Below are positions 1 through 9,548 of a stretch of 64,000 bases of DNA, piece after piece (the first letter of the stretch is position 1; every line of letters begins with the position of its first letter). The DNA is taken from NCBI RefSeq assembly GCF_001434255.1, contig NZ_AZEY01000066.1, positions 1 through 64,000 on the forward strand, written 5' to 3'. Under the pieces are notes generated by a model. It did no database searches, had not been told where the DNA came from, and saw only the letters and a program-made list of their open reading frames with translations. The DNA comes from Lentilactobacillus diolivorans DSM 14421 (GTDB lineage Bacteria; Bacillota; Bacilli; Lactobacillales; Lactobacillaceae). The translations under genes and the position numbers were made by a program.

Positions 1-234
1 GCCCATACCGATGGTAATGTGCCAAATATGAGCGTCCATATTCCGGATCAAACCCCCTATACCTTAGGTTACTTGATTTACTTCTTTGAGGTCGCCGTTG
101 CGATTTCCGGTTACTTGAACGGGATTAATCCATTCAACCAACCAGGTGTTGAAGCTTACAAGCAGAACATGTTTGCTTTATTGGGCAAGCCGGGTTATGA
201 AGATCTGGGAAATCAATTACGTAAAAAGCTATAA
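1..234 (+). CDS. pgi: Glucose-6-phosphate isomerase, C-terminal part (5' end outside window)
   Basis: The frame is open from base 1 and ends at TAA 232-234, so only the last 77 residues are present. The segment [14 protein letters not shown], then [15 protein letters not shown], then [14 protein letters not shown] is the characteristic C-terminus of Gram-positive phosphoglucose isomerase, which interconverts glucose-6-phosphate and fructose-6-phosphate in the cytoplasm. A strong hairpin follows 22 bases after the stop and probably ends the transcript. No catalytic residue upstream of the window can be checked. The identification rests on the conserved end of the protein and is secure. Confidence 0.95.
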   Translation, partial: AHTDGNVPNMSVHIPDQTPYTLGYLIYFFEVAVAISGYLNGINPFNQPGVEAYKQNMFALLGKPGYEDLGNQLRKKL

Positions 235-255
235 TTAATAATGATTAGTCGCTGG

Positions 256-385
256 AAACGGGGCTGGGACAAAAGTAATTTTGTCCCAGCCCCGTTTGTA
301 ATCACGATTATTACCGAGTGAAAATGTGCACCAAAAGGCAACTTCCTGCCGCGTAACCGCCTTTCGTCCCACTCTCTTTTCCTTT
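256..385 (+). repeat. Composite intergenic hairpin repeat, copy A (terminator-like module 1 plus short module 2)
   Basis: Module 1 (256-297) is a near-perfect hairpin whose stem is AAACGGGGCTGGGACAAAA and its complement around a GTA loop. It probably serves as the pgi terminator. A linker (GTAATCACGATTATTACCGAGTG, seen in pieces at 297-320) leads into module 2 (324-376). Its left arm GTGCACCAAAAGGC pairs imperfectly with CGCCTTTCGTCCCAC, and the right strand carries the TAACC bulge seen in the other copies. Related copies lie near 18802, 27100, 27257, 33264, 53581, 56878 and 60211. In this copy the inner stem is missing, leaving a short loop. Confidence 0.75.
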
Positions 386-543
386 GCAATCACAATGAGT
401 ACGATGCAAATATGTAGGAAAAAATAAATTTCAAAATGTCATCAATTTTCTCCCTGCCTTTTTTCAAAATAAAGAATGACTACCCAGTAAAAAATATCAT
501 AAATATCAAACTCGTTGGCTCAAGCTTGGACCATGTATCCTGG

Positions 544-572
544 TTGAATATTTGTTAACAATTCGGTATACT
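544..572 (+). promoter_or_regulatory. Predicted sigma-A promoter of the TetR/ene-reductase operon
   Basis: TTGAAT (544-549) and TATACT (567-572) are separated by 17 bases, a good match to the vegetative promoter consensus. The -10 box lies three bases before the palindromic operator at 575-604, so repressor bound there would cover the transcription start. Confidence 0.65.
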
Positions 573-574
573 TG

Positions 575-604
575 ATTTATTGAATGAACATTCATTCAAT
601 AAAT
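575..604. promoter_or_regulatory. 30-bp palindromic TetR operator
   Basis: Two perfect 14-base arms (ATTTATTGAATGAA, and its complement TTCATTCAATAAAT) flank a two-base centre (CA). The core TGAATGAACATTCATTCA matches the usual form of TetR-family operators. It lies between the -10 box and the ribosome binding site of the TetR gene at 619, which implies autorepression of the whole operon. The binding protein is inferred from position only. Confidence 0.8.
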
Positions 605-618
605 GGGAGGATGAATTT

Positions 619-1215
619 ATGAAACCAGACGATAAGCGAACCAGGATCATTAATGCAGCAATTAAAATCTTTTCCTGCACCGGCTACGCAGCGAGCAATG
701 TTCCCTCAATTGCTAAAGCTGCCAACGTCAGTGTTGGTACAATTTATCATTATTTGAAAAATAAGCAGGATATTTTAAATGTTGCCTTACAAACCACTCT
801 TGCTAACGTTAATTCTGAACTCACAACAATTTTTCAAGATAACGAATCGATTGAAGGTTCTTATAACGCCTTGTTTGAAGCTAGTAGTCTGTTTATCAAG
901 AATGAAACGATTACCGTCCATTTTCTATACGGCAACCTCTTCAATCCGGATTTAGACGAAACCAGCATTCAATCTCGCCAAGAAACAACTAAATTGCTTG
1001 TCGATTTTTTAAAAAAAGGCCAATCCAAAAAAGTCTTCATCGATAGTGGTCTTCATACACAGCTTTCGTTGCTAATTGGCAGCCTGTTCATGTTGAGCAA
1101 TTTTTACTGGCTAAATGAAAATGTTCCCGGAGAAAGTGCTCCTACGATGAACGAAATTAATCATCTAAAGAATCAAATTTGGAATGGATTAACTGTTAGT
1201 CAAGCGTATTTTTAA
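619..1215 (+). CDS. TetR/AcrR-family transcriptional regulator
   Basis: The product is about 198 residues with an N-terminal TetR helix-turn-helix (TRIINAAIKIFSCTGY, then VPSIAKAANVSVGTIYHYLKNK) and a variable ligand-binding C-terminus. The frame could open at 580, but that would place the start inside the operator. ATG 619 lies eight bases after GGGAGG (605-610) and is preferred. The gene is first in an apparent operon with the flavin ene-reductase at 1266 and two short-chain dehydrogenases. The perfect 30-bp palindrome directly upstream suggests that it represses its own operon. The inducer is unknown, but an electrophilic or carbonyl compound would suit the enzymes it travels with. Confidence 0.9.
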   Translation: MKPDDKRTRIINAAIKIFSCTGYAASNVPSIAKAANVSVGTIYHYLKNKQDILNVALQTTLANVNSELTTIFQDNESIEGSYNALFEASSLFIKNETITVHFLYGNLFNPDLDETSIQSRQETTKLLVDFLKKGQSKKVFIDSGLHTQLSLLIGSLFMLSNFYWLNENVPGESAPTMNEINHLKNQIWNGLTVSQAYF

Positions 1216-1265
1216 AGAATTAAGTTTTAGATTATTTTTAAGTTACTACTAAAAGGAGAATTAAC

Positions 1266-2495
1266 ATGACACGATTAAATGTTGCCAAACCGCTTACCCT
1301 ATCAAATGGGCAAATCATTAAAAACCGTTTTTTAAAAGCGTCCATGAGTGAAACGTTTGCCAAAAATGGGCATCCCAATCAACACCATATCAATTTATAT
1401 CGAGCTTGGTCACATGGCGGGGCCGGCTTATTGTTTACCGGAAACGTGATGATCGATCATACCGCGCTTGGCGAACCGGGCAACGTTGTGGTTGAGGATG
1501 AACGCGACCTGCCTATCTTAAAAGAATGGGCCAAAGCCGGAACAGAAAATAATACGCAGTTTTGGATGCAGATTAATCATCCTGGTAAGCAGTCATACCG
1601 GTCATTATCAAAAGAACCCGTTGCGCCAAGTGCCATTCCATTTGAAGGAATCTACGCAACAGCGTTTGGAAAGCCGCGTGCATTAACCAAGCCTGAAATT
1701 AAAGAGTTGGTTAATAAATTTACTCAAACAGCCGTAATTGCTAAAAAAGCCGGTTTCACAGGTGTGGAAATTCATGCAGCTCACGGTTATCTTGTGGATC
1801 AATTTCTATCACCCAAAGATAACCAGCGCAAAGATGAATACGGTGGTTCGTTGGAGAACCGAATGCGCTTTTTGATTAAAATTTATGAATCGATTCGTGA
1901 AGCCGTTGGCAACGAATTTCCAATTGGCATGAAACTAAACTCAACAGATTTTGAACCCGGTGGATTTAGTGAAGACGATTCAATCAAAGTTGTGGAAAGA
2001 ATGGCTGACCTGGGAATCAATTTGATTGAAATCTCGGGTGGAAATTATCTAAATCCAACCATGTCTGAAGGAACCCAAAAGGGATCAAACGATGCGTACT
2101 TCATTAATTACGCCCGCAAGCTCAAAAATTTAACATCGGTACCAATTGCCCTGACTGGCGGATTTCGAACGGTAGCAACCATGGAAGACGCTTTGGCAAA
2201 TGAAGACACTGAATTAATCGGACTTGCTCGACCGATGGTATTACAGCCGGATATGCCCAATCAAATCATCGACGGCACATACAAAACCATCAAATTGCCG
2301 CGTTTAAAGACCCATCTCAAATTTTTGGACAAAACTGTCGGGCCGTTATCCGCCAACAGTTATTATGAACAGCAAATGGCTCAAATTGCCACTGGAAATG
2401 ATCCCAAATACAATACTAATGCCTGGTCCCCATTTCTCAGACTCATCAGAATGCACGGCGTTGCGGGCTTAATGCCACGGCGGGTCAAGCACTAA
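1266..2495 (+). CDS. NADH:flavin oxidoreductase / old yellow enzyme family protein
   Basis: This 409-residue protein is a TIM-barrel FMN enzyme. The substrate-site segment HAAHGYLVDQFLSP, followed by NQRKDEYGGSLENRMRF, is the family signature, and IALTGGFRT with LIGLARPMV forms the FMN phosphate site. Members reduce activated C=C bonds or related electrophiles with NAD(P)H. The start has AAAAGGAG seven bases upstream. It lies 50 bases after the TetR gene and is probably co-transcribed with it. The extended C-terminal tail of about 60 residues after the barrel is typical of the longer NADH oxidase-like subgroup. The true substrate cannot be read from sequence. Confidence 0.9.
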   Translation: MTRLNVAKPLTLSNGQIIKNRFLKASMSETFAKNGHPNQHHINLYRAWSHGGAGLLFTGNVMIDHTALGEPGNVVVEDERDLPILKEWAKAGTENNTQFWMQINHPGKQSYRSLSKEPVAPSAIPFEGIYATAFGKPRALTKPEIKELVNKFTQTAVIAKKAGFTGVEIHAAHGYLVDQFLSPKDNQRKDEYGGSLENRMRFLIKIYESIREAVGNEFPIGMKLNSTDFEPGGFSEDDSIKVVERMADLGINLIEISGGNYLNPTMSEGTQKGSNDAYFINYARKLKNLTSVPIALTGGFRTVATMEDALANEDTELIGLARPMVLQPDMPNQIIDGTYKTIKLPRLKTHLKFLDKTVGPLSANSYYEQQMAQIATGNDPKYNTNAWSPFLRLIRMHGVAGLMPRRVKH

Positions 2496-2569
2496 TTAAT
2501 CGGATGGGCCACCATTAGCCGTTTAGTTAGGAATTGAATTAATCAAGCATTGTTTCAAATCCACTGGCT

Positions 2570-2583
2570 GAGTGAATTCACTC
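2570..2583. promoter_or_regulatory. 14-bp perfect palindrome upstream of the first SDR
   Basis: GAGTGAATTCACTC is a perfect palindrome in the 151-base gap between the ene-reductase and the first SDR. It differs from the TetR operator at 575 but shares TGAAT. It may be a secondary operator for an internal promoter. No strong -35/-10 pair was identified. Confidence 0.3.
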
Positions 2584-2646
2584 CCATACCAACTAATTCC
2601 TGAAGCAATGCAAAGATTTATGTCATTAATTTAGGAGGTTATGACT

Positions 2647-3414
2647 ATGTCAGTTGCAATTATCACCGGGGCCTCAGCTGGTCTTGGAAAAGAATATGTT
2701 GATGCGGTTGTTGAACAATTTCCACAAATTCACGAGCTATGGATTATTTCCCGTCACGAGAATGCGCTTCAAAAAGTTGCGGATCAGTATCCTCAACGAG
2801 AATTCAAATTGATTCCATTAGATTTAAACGAAGATGCAGATTTGCAAAAATTTTCGGACACAATCAGCAAATTCAACCCCGATGTTAAACTATTAATCAA
2901 TAATGCCGGCTATATTAACTCAGAAGCGTTTGCCAAACAGGATTACGATAAGCAACGTATGATGATTGGCGTCAACGTCATTGCCCCAACGTTGATTACA
3001 AAGATTGTTTTAAAGTACATGAAACCAAGCAGTTTGATTGTTAATGTTTGTTCCACGTCGGCATTTGCCCCTGTCCAAGGGCAGAGCATTTACAGTTCAA
3101 CCAAGGCTTACGTTTATAGCTTGTCATTGAGTTTACACTGGGAATTAAAGAAGCTCGGCATCAAGCTGTTAGTGATGTGCCCCGGAAATATGAAAACGAA
3201 TATGTACCAATACAATGCGTTAAATGCCACAAATAAGAGTACTCAGGCAATAGGTTACTTACCGTTTTTGGATTTGCATGTCATTACCCGAAAATCTTTG
3301 TCATTAGTCCAGAAGGGCCACATAGTTTATACACCGGGCCTCTTTTACAAGACTTATCGCGGAGTTACCAAAATGTTGCCTCATACCATCCTTAGCCGAT
3401 TTCTAAAAGGCTGA
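2647..3414 (+). CDS. Short-chain dehydrogenase/reductase (SDR), copy 1
   Basis: This 255-residue classical SDR has the cofactor motif TGASAGLG near the N-terminus, NNAG at about residue 85, a catalytic serine in VNVCSTSAF, and the YSSTK (YxxxK) active site followed by AYVYSLSLSLHWEL. It should be an NAD(P)H-dependent carbonyl or alcohol oxidoreductase in the cytoplasm. AGGAGG at 2633-2638 lies only two bases before ATG 2641 but eight before ATG 2647, so the later start is used. A second, clearly paralogous SDR follows 35 bases downstream, a local tandem duplication. Confidence 0.88.
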   Translation: MSVAIITGASAGLGKEYVDAVVEQFPQIHELWIISRHENALQKVADQYPQREFKLIPLDLNEDADLQKFSDTISKFNPDVKLLINNAGYINSEAFAKQDYDKQRMMIGVNVIAPTLITKIVLKYMKPSSLIVNVCSTSAFAPVQGQSIYSSTKAYVYSLSLSLHWELKKLGIKLLVMCPGNMKTNMYQYNALNATNKSTQAIGYLPFLDLHVITRKSLSLVQKGHIVYTPGLFYKTYRGVTKMLPHTILSRFLKG

Positions 3415-3449
3415 TCAATATTTTTATACCTGAAAGAAGGGGTTATGAT

Positions 3450-4214
3450 ATGCCCATTGCAGTAATTACAGGCGCTTCCGAAGGCCTTGGCCGGGAATAT
3501 GTTGACGCTGTCGTTGAAAGATTTCCCAACATCGACGAAATTTGGATTATTTCTCGGCGAAAGGAAAAATTACAAGCAGTTGCCAATCAATATCCACAAA
3601 AGAAATTTAAAATTATTCCTTTGGATTTAAGTGATGATGAAGATCTGTTGAATTTCAGGACAGAAATTTCACATTTTAATCCTGATATTAAGTTACTCGT
3701 TAATGATGCCGGGTTCTTAAACAGCGGTGAATTTATTAATCAGGATTATTCTGCGCAACGGACAATGCTTGGTGTTAATGCCCTTGCGCCAACCCTAATG
3801 ATAAACATTGTTTTAAAGTACATGAAGCCAGGCAGCCTAATTATCAACGTTTGCTCAATTTCTTCTTTTGCTCCCATCAAAAGACAGAGTATTTACAGTT
3901 CCACCAAAGCTTATATATACAGCCTTTCGCTTAGTCTGCACTGGGAACTTCGAAAAGAAGGTATTAAACTGTTGGTGATGTGTCCCGGTAACATGAAAAC
4001 CGCCATGTACAATAACTCGGCACATCTGGCAAACGAGAAAAAGAATATTACAGATAAGCTGCCTTTCTTAGACATGCACGTCATTACCCGGATGTCTTTG
4101 GACTTGGTTCAAAAAGGCCACATTGTTTATACACCCGGTCTTTTTTATAAAACCTATCGATTGGTTGCCAAGGAAATTCCACACGCACTCCTGGCACGAT
4201 TCCTTAAAGTTTAG
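3450..4214 (+). CDS. Short-chain dehydrogenase/reductase (SDR), copy 2
   Basis: This 254-residue paralogue of the preceding gene aligns over its whole length (TGASEGLGREYVDAVVE, YSSTKAY, LLVMCPGNMKT, HIVYTPGLFYKTYR). The structural NNAG motif reads NDAG here, a replacement of an asparagine that helps position the cofactor. The catalytic serine, tyrosine and lysine are kept, so activity is plausible but may differ from copy 1. It is the last gene of the TetR operon. An imperfect hairpin at 4294-4348 follows. Confidence 0.87.
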   Translation: MPIAVITGASEGLGREYVDAVVERFPNIDEIWIISRRKEKLQAVANQYPQKKFKIIPLDLSDDEDLLNFRTEISHFNPDIKLLVNDAGFLNSGEFINQDYSAQRTMLGVNALAPTLMINIVLKYMKPGSLIINVCSISSFAPIKRQSIYSSTKAYIYSLSLSLHWELRKEGIKLLVMCPGNMKTAMYNNSAHLANEKKNITDKLPFLDMHVITRMSLDLVQKGHIVYTPGLFYKTYRLVAKEIPHALLARFLKV

Positions 4215-4293
4215 GGATGAAAGTTGAAAAAAATAGTTTCGCTAGATTGTCGCTTTATTCTGACAATCTTAATAATCACCAAAATCAGTAATC

Positions 4294-4348
4294 AAACAGG
4301 TCTTGTAAGATTTGCATCCAATGGGTGCAGACCTTACAGGGCCTGTTT
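4294..4348 (+). terminator. Probable terminator of the TetR/OYE/SDR operon
   Basis: AAACAGG (4294-4300) pairs with CCTGTTT (4342-4348). An interrupted inner stem pairs TGTAAGATTTGCATCC with GGGTGCAGACCTTACA around AAT. The U-tract is poor (TTTAAGTT), so efficiency is uncertain. Confidence 0.5.
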
Positions 4349-4375
4349 AAGTTATTGCCATACGTCTGGTTGATA

Positions 4376-4561
4376 TTACTTAATGTAATGCCGGGTACTT
4401 AAAATAATCTGCTTGATCATGCTTGTCAACCGCCCTTGCAATCCGGCTTGTATGAAAAGGCGGTTCGATATGATAGCCGGTCCAAAAGTGGCAAACATCC
4501 TTTCCAATAAGATTCGCCGATTTTCTTCGGCACGTGAACAGGTTAAACTAGAATCAAGAAT
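4376..4561 (-). other. Unidentified open segment, possible gene remnant
   Basis: On the minus strand the frame is open for about 60 codons, ending at 4376, with text such as RAEENRRILLERMFATFGPA and SNRLFIQAGLQ. The composition is protein-like and faintly recalls the helical C-terminus of a TetR regulator. There is no good start with a ribosome binding site and no family that I can name. It lies between the SDR operon terminator and the terminator of the adhesin gene. Treat it as a possible decayed fragment. Confidence 0.2.
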
Positions 4562-4570
4562 TTAAGCAAA

Positions 4571-4616
4571 AAACCGGGATCATGACAAAATTTTACTTTT
4601 GCCTTGATCCCGGTTT
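4571..4616 (-). terminator. Hairpin terminator downstream of the giant adhesin gene
   Basis: AAACCGGGATCA (4571-4582) pairs perfectly with TGATCCCGGTTT (4605-4616). The interior reads TGACAAAATTTTACTTTTGCC. Read on the minus strand it has the GCAAAAGTAAAATTTTGTC-like core of the module-1 repeat family seen at 256 and 18802, but with a different outer stem. It sits 148 bases beyond the adhesin stop codon. Confidence 0.65.
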
Positions 4617-4763
4617 ACTACATAGGGAAGGATAATTATCCTAATGATCGTCTAATACCTAAAACCATCAAATTAATTGGGGAGATTAATCATGATGGCC
4701 CAATGATGTCAAAACAAGTTTTCATCATGAGGAAAACGTGAAAACCAATCTAAACACATTTCA

Positions 4764-7700
4764 TCATTTGGTTGTCCGAACTACTTTAACGTAGTTCGAG
4801 TTGGCGGTGATATAACCGCCAGTTACAGCATAACGTTTAGCGCCATAAGACTTGGTTGACGTCGCACGAGAATATGCCCAACCCTTAACAGATAACGTCT
4901 TACCTGCTTTAAGAGTCTTCTTGGCACCGGTCAGATTAGCGGTCCGATAAACCTTAACGGCTTTCTTGATCTTAACCCGGCTGACTTGCGCTTGAGTTCC
5001 TGCTTTAACGAGCTTCTTGTTAGCTGTAATGAATAATCCATTGGAAAGTTCATAACGAGTGGTAAGGTTATGTTTCTCAATTGCCTTAACTTTTAGAACC
5101 GTTCCCTGCTTGTAGTGCTTTGCTGAACCGGAAAGACCGGCATTCTTGTATGCGTTAATTCCATTAGGCGAAATAACAGTTACTTTCTTCGTTGAAGGGA
5201 CGCTGGCATAGTATACAGGTGATACATAACTGCTTCGGGCCGTAATGTAGCCTGTCTTCCCATAGGTTGCACTACCGCGGTTGGCATCTCTTACTTTGTA
5301 TCTCAAGGTACCCTTAGATGTCTTGGCAGTCCCGGTTACAACGAACATTGGTCGATTTACCCGAGGCTTGGTACCATAAGTTGCAACTCGTTCAGATTTC
5401 TTGAACGTTGGATTCTTGTACATGTAAATCTTCTTGGTTGCGTAAACAACAGTTCCCTTTGCGGCAGTCGTCTTAGCAGCTTTGGTATTTTGAGTCTTAG
5501 CATCTTGCAATAAGCTGTTAATCGTTGAAGTATCAGTTGCATTGGCGATTTGATCTTTAAGATCCTGCTTCTGTTGAGCAGTCAAGTTTGAAAGACCATC
5601 GATTGTCTTGTTTGCAGCAGTCTGGGCATCCTTCACATCTTGTGAAGTCTGGCCAGTGCTTGAACTTGAGGAACCAGTCGTTGAGCTGGAACTTGATGAA
5701 CCTGTTGAACTAGAACTTGATGAAGTTGAACTGCTTGATGAACCACCAGTTGTGGCACCACCACCGGTAGTCCCGCCACCAGTTGTACCACCGCCGGTTG
5801 AACCGCCTTGACCTTCTTCTTGGTCTTTGGCTTCGGCAACATTCAAAATCGTTTGAATGGCATCAGTACTTGTTGCATTATTGATCTGGTTGGCGTAATC
5901 TTGCTTTTCATCAGCTTTCAAATTCTTGAGGCCATAAATTGATGAAATGACATCCGTTTTGGCTTTGGCAAGGTCAGCAGCTGCTTTTTGAGCAGACGTT
6001 GCGGCATCCAATGCCTTTTGAACACCGGCAGCATCCTTAGCATTGTCAACATCGGACTTAAATTGCGTCTTTTGATCAGCAGTTAAGTCAGTCATACCAT
6101 CAATAGCATTTTTAGCGGCTGTTTGAGCAGCAGTCAATTTAGCGGCATCATTGGCATCTTTGTTAGCGGCATTAATGGCATCTTGTGCTTTAGCCTGACT
6201 AACAACTGAATCAATGGCATCCTTACTGGTTGCTGAATCGACAGCACTGAGGTAAGCAGCGGTTTGTGCAGTAGTTAAACTACTCAAGCCCTTAATTGTT
6301 GTCGCAGCTGCTGTCTTAGCAGCATCCAAACCAGCCCCGGCAGCATCGTTGGCAGCCTTGGCCTTAGCAACAACTGTATCAATAGCGGATTGACTAGTTG
6401 CACTGTTGACTGAGCTAATGTAACCAGCTTTGTCAGTTGCCGACAAATTGTTCAACCCATTGATCGTATCGATCGCAGCAGCCTTGGCAGCCGTCAAATC
6501 TGTCGTGGTTCCATTATTAGCATTCTTAGCGTCAGTTACAATATCATCAATTTGTTTTTGAGTAGTTGCAGCGTTAACTTTGCTGGTATAATCAGCTATT
6601 TGACTGGCAGATAAGTGGCTCAAACCTTTAATCGTGGCAATCGCAGCAGCCTTGGCAGCAGTTAAATCAGGTGTGACTGGCGTGTTGTTAGCCTTGGCAG
6701 CGGCATCCAATGCCGTTTGAACACCGGCAACCGTTGTGGCTTTGTCAACATCGGACTTGTATGTCGTCTTTTGATCAGCATTCAAGTTGCTCATGCTGTC
6801 GATGGCTGCCTTGGCAGCGGTCTTGGCATCAGCCAACTTGCTTGCGTCATTAACAGCGGCGTTAAGAGCATCTTGGGCTTTTGCTTGGTTAACAATGGTT
6901 GTAATACCATCTGTAGTGCTTGCGGCACCAACAGCTTTAACATAAGCAGCGGTTTCTGCGGCAGTTAAGTTCTTTAAACCGTTAATTGTATCAGTTGCGG
7001 CCTTCTTAGCAGCAGTCAAATCAGTTGTCACTGTACTCTTATTTGCAGCGGCTGCGGCATCCAATGCGGTTTGAACACCGGCAGCATCCTTAGCATTATC
7101 AACATCTGATTTAAATTGCTTCTTTTGATCACTACTCAAGTTAGTCATACCATCAATGGCTTTGTCAGCAGCATCTTTGGCATCTTGTAACTTACTGCTA
7201 TCCTTGTTGGCAGCGTTAATCGCATCTTGTGCTGTCGCTTGGTTAACAATGGTTGTAATACCATCCTTACTGGTTGCAGCACCAACTGCTTTGAGATAAG
7301 CGGCGGTTTGATCTGAAGTTAAGTTCTTCAAACCGTTAATCGTATCAGTTGCGGCTTTCTTGGCAGCAGTCAGATCGGCTGGCTTGGCGTTATCATTTGC
7401 ACTAATTGCATTCTTTAATACTGTTCCAACATCGGCTGGAGTTGTAGCTTTGGTAACTTCATCCTTCCAAGTTTGCTTTTGATCGGCGTTTAAGTTAGAC
7501 AGCCCATCGATTGTTGCGTTGGCAATTGCTTTAATTTCTGCCAAAGCATTATCATTTGAACCATCTTTAATCTGATTAGCTGCATTTTGAGCCTGGGCAG
7601 CGTTAACAGCCTTTTGAACACCAGCTGCGGTTGAAGCAGCATCAACTTGTGATTCAAAATCACTCTTTTGAGAATCAGTCAAATCACTTAACCCATCAAT

Positions 7701-9548
7701 CGTGTTCTTGGCAATTTGTTTAGCATATGCCAAAGCTTTCGAATCAGATTGGGCTTTGTTGAGAGCATCCTGGGCAAAGGCACTATTCAATGCGTCTTGA
7801 ACAGAAGCAGCCGTCTTGGCATCCTGAACAAGCTGCTTGAAGGCATCCTTTTGAGCACCGGTTAAATTGCTCAATTGATCAATTGCTGATGAAGCAGCCG
7901 TCTTAGCAGCGGTTAAATCTGAGGCACTTGATGAATCTTTGGAAGCCTGGTTGATCGCATCCTGCGCCTTGGCTTGATTAATAATATCTTCAAGTTGAGA
8001 GGCACTGGTTGCAGCATCAACAGCATTGTTAAAGGCGTCCTTTTGAGATTGACTCAAGTTAACCAAACTATTGATTGCTGATGTCGCAGCTGTCTTGGCA
8101 TTGGCTAATGCCTGGGCATCCGAAGTATCACTCTTGGACTTGTTAATCTGGTCTTGAGCTTTGGCTTCATTCAAGATGCTTTCAATAGTGGAAGCGTCCT
8201 TGGCTGCGTCAATGGCTTTCTTGTAATCGGACTTCTGTTGATCGGTCAAGTTGTTCATACTGTCAATCGATGTCTTAGCAGCCGTCTTGGCATCACTAAG
8301 TGCCGTCGTGCTTGACGTGTCACTCTTGGATTGATTAATTTGATCCTGAGCCTTGGCCTGGTCGAGAATCTGTTGAATTTCTTCAGCAGTCTTGGCATTG
8401 CTTAATTCTTTATCAAAGGCATCTTTTTCACTTTGAGTTAAGTGACTCAAACTGTCAATGGCGTCCTTGGTATCACTCTTAGCTTGATCCAAAGCCGATG
8501 AACTTGATGAATCATTCTTCGACTTGTTAATTGAGCTTTGAGCAGTGGCATCCTTAATAATTTGATCGATTTCGTCCTGAGTTGTCGCGTTCTTGATCTT
8601 GTTGATGTACTCGGTCCGTTGTTCATCAGTCAAATCGGTTAAGTTGGTAATCGTCTTTGTAGCGGTTGTCTTGGAGTTGGTAATGTTTGTTTGATTCTCA
8701 TCATTCGTCTTTGTTGCATTATCAACAGCCTTTTGAATATCGGAAGCACTTGAAGCATCATCAATTTGTTTCTTAATATCGTCCTTTTCCTGTTGTGTCA
8801 AGCTATTAAGTTCATCAATCAACTTTTTGGCTTGATCTTTGGCATCCTGCAGAGAAGATGACGTCTTATCATTAATTGCTTTGTTAATTAAATCTTGTGT
8901 TTTGGCTTGATCGAGAAGTTGTTGAACCTCGGAAGTAGAGGTAGCACTATCAATCTTGCTCTTGAGATCCGACTTCTGTTGATCCGTTAAATTGGTCATG
9001 CTGTCAACGGCTTGTTTAGCAGCTGTTTTGGCATTGTTCAATGATGTCTGGGTATCATCGGAAGTCGATTTATTAATGGCATCTTGGGCTTTAGCCTGGT
9101 CAACAATACTTTGGATGGTCGACGCATCCGTTGCACTGTCGATTGCCTTCTTAAAGGCATCTTGTTGATCCTTGGTCAAATTGGTTAATTCGTCAATTAA
9201 CTTCGATGACTCGGACTTGGCATCAGCTAACTTGCTTGCATCATTCTTAGCTTTGTTAATCGTATTCTGCGTGATTGCTTGATTTAAGACATTTTGAACA
9301 TCAGAGGCAGTCTTGGCATTATCAACAGCTTTTTCATAAGCGGACTTTTGAGCGTCTGTTAAGTCGGTCATTGCATCAATCGCTGACTTTGCAGAAGACT
9401 TAGCGTCACTCAATGCAGAGCTGCTTGAAGAATCCTTTGATGCCTTATTAATATCATTTTGAGCTTTAGCCTGACCTGACAGCATCTTGAATATCAGAAA
9501 CGTTCTTGGCACTATCAATGGCCTTTTCATAAGCTGACTTTTGGGCAT
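4764..9548 (-). pseudogene. Giant surface adhesin, C-terminal fragment (GA/FIVAR-like repeats, Ser/Gly linker, DUF5776 cell-surface region)
   Basis: This is the 3' part of the gene whose 5' part is 13782-9466. The first 20 or so residues of the open frame are out-of-frame text, and genuine adhesin sequence starts at QAKAQNDINKA near 9479. It contains about 21 units of the roughly 63-residue repeat (AKTAAKxAIDxLxxLTxxQK, then VDxATxxxxVQ, then AQxAINKA). A low-complexity Gly/Thr/Ser linker lies at about residues 1230-1285. One last repeat unit follows, and then three basic Tyr/Lys-rich blocks of DUF5776 type (YMYKNPTFKKSERV, INAYKNAGLSGSAKHYKQGT, VKVYRTANLTGAKKTLKAGK). These C-terminal blocks are common on lactobacillus surface proteins and probably bind the cell wall. 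There is no LPXTG motif. Without the upstream half it has no signal peptide, so alone it should not be exported. Confidence 0.85.

Noticed and set aside
9466-9548. Two separate overlapping adhesin genes rather than one broken gene
   Set aside because: The downstream frame lacks a signal peptide and ribosome binding site, and the first residues are out-of-frame repeat text. The repeat unit continues exactly across the shift.
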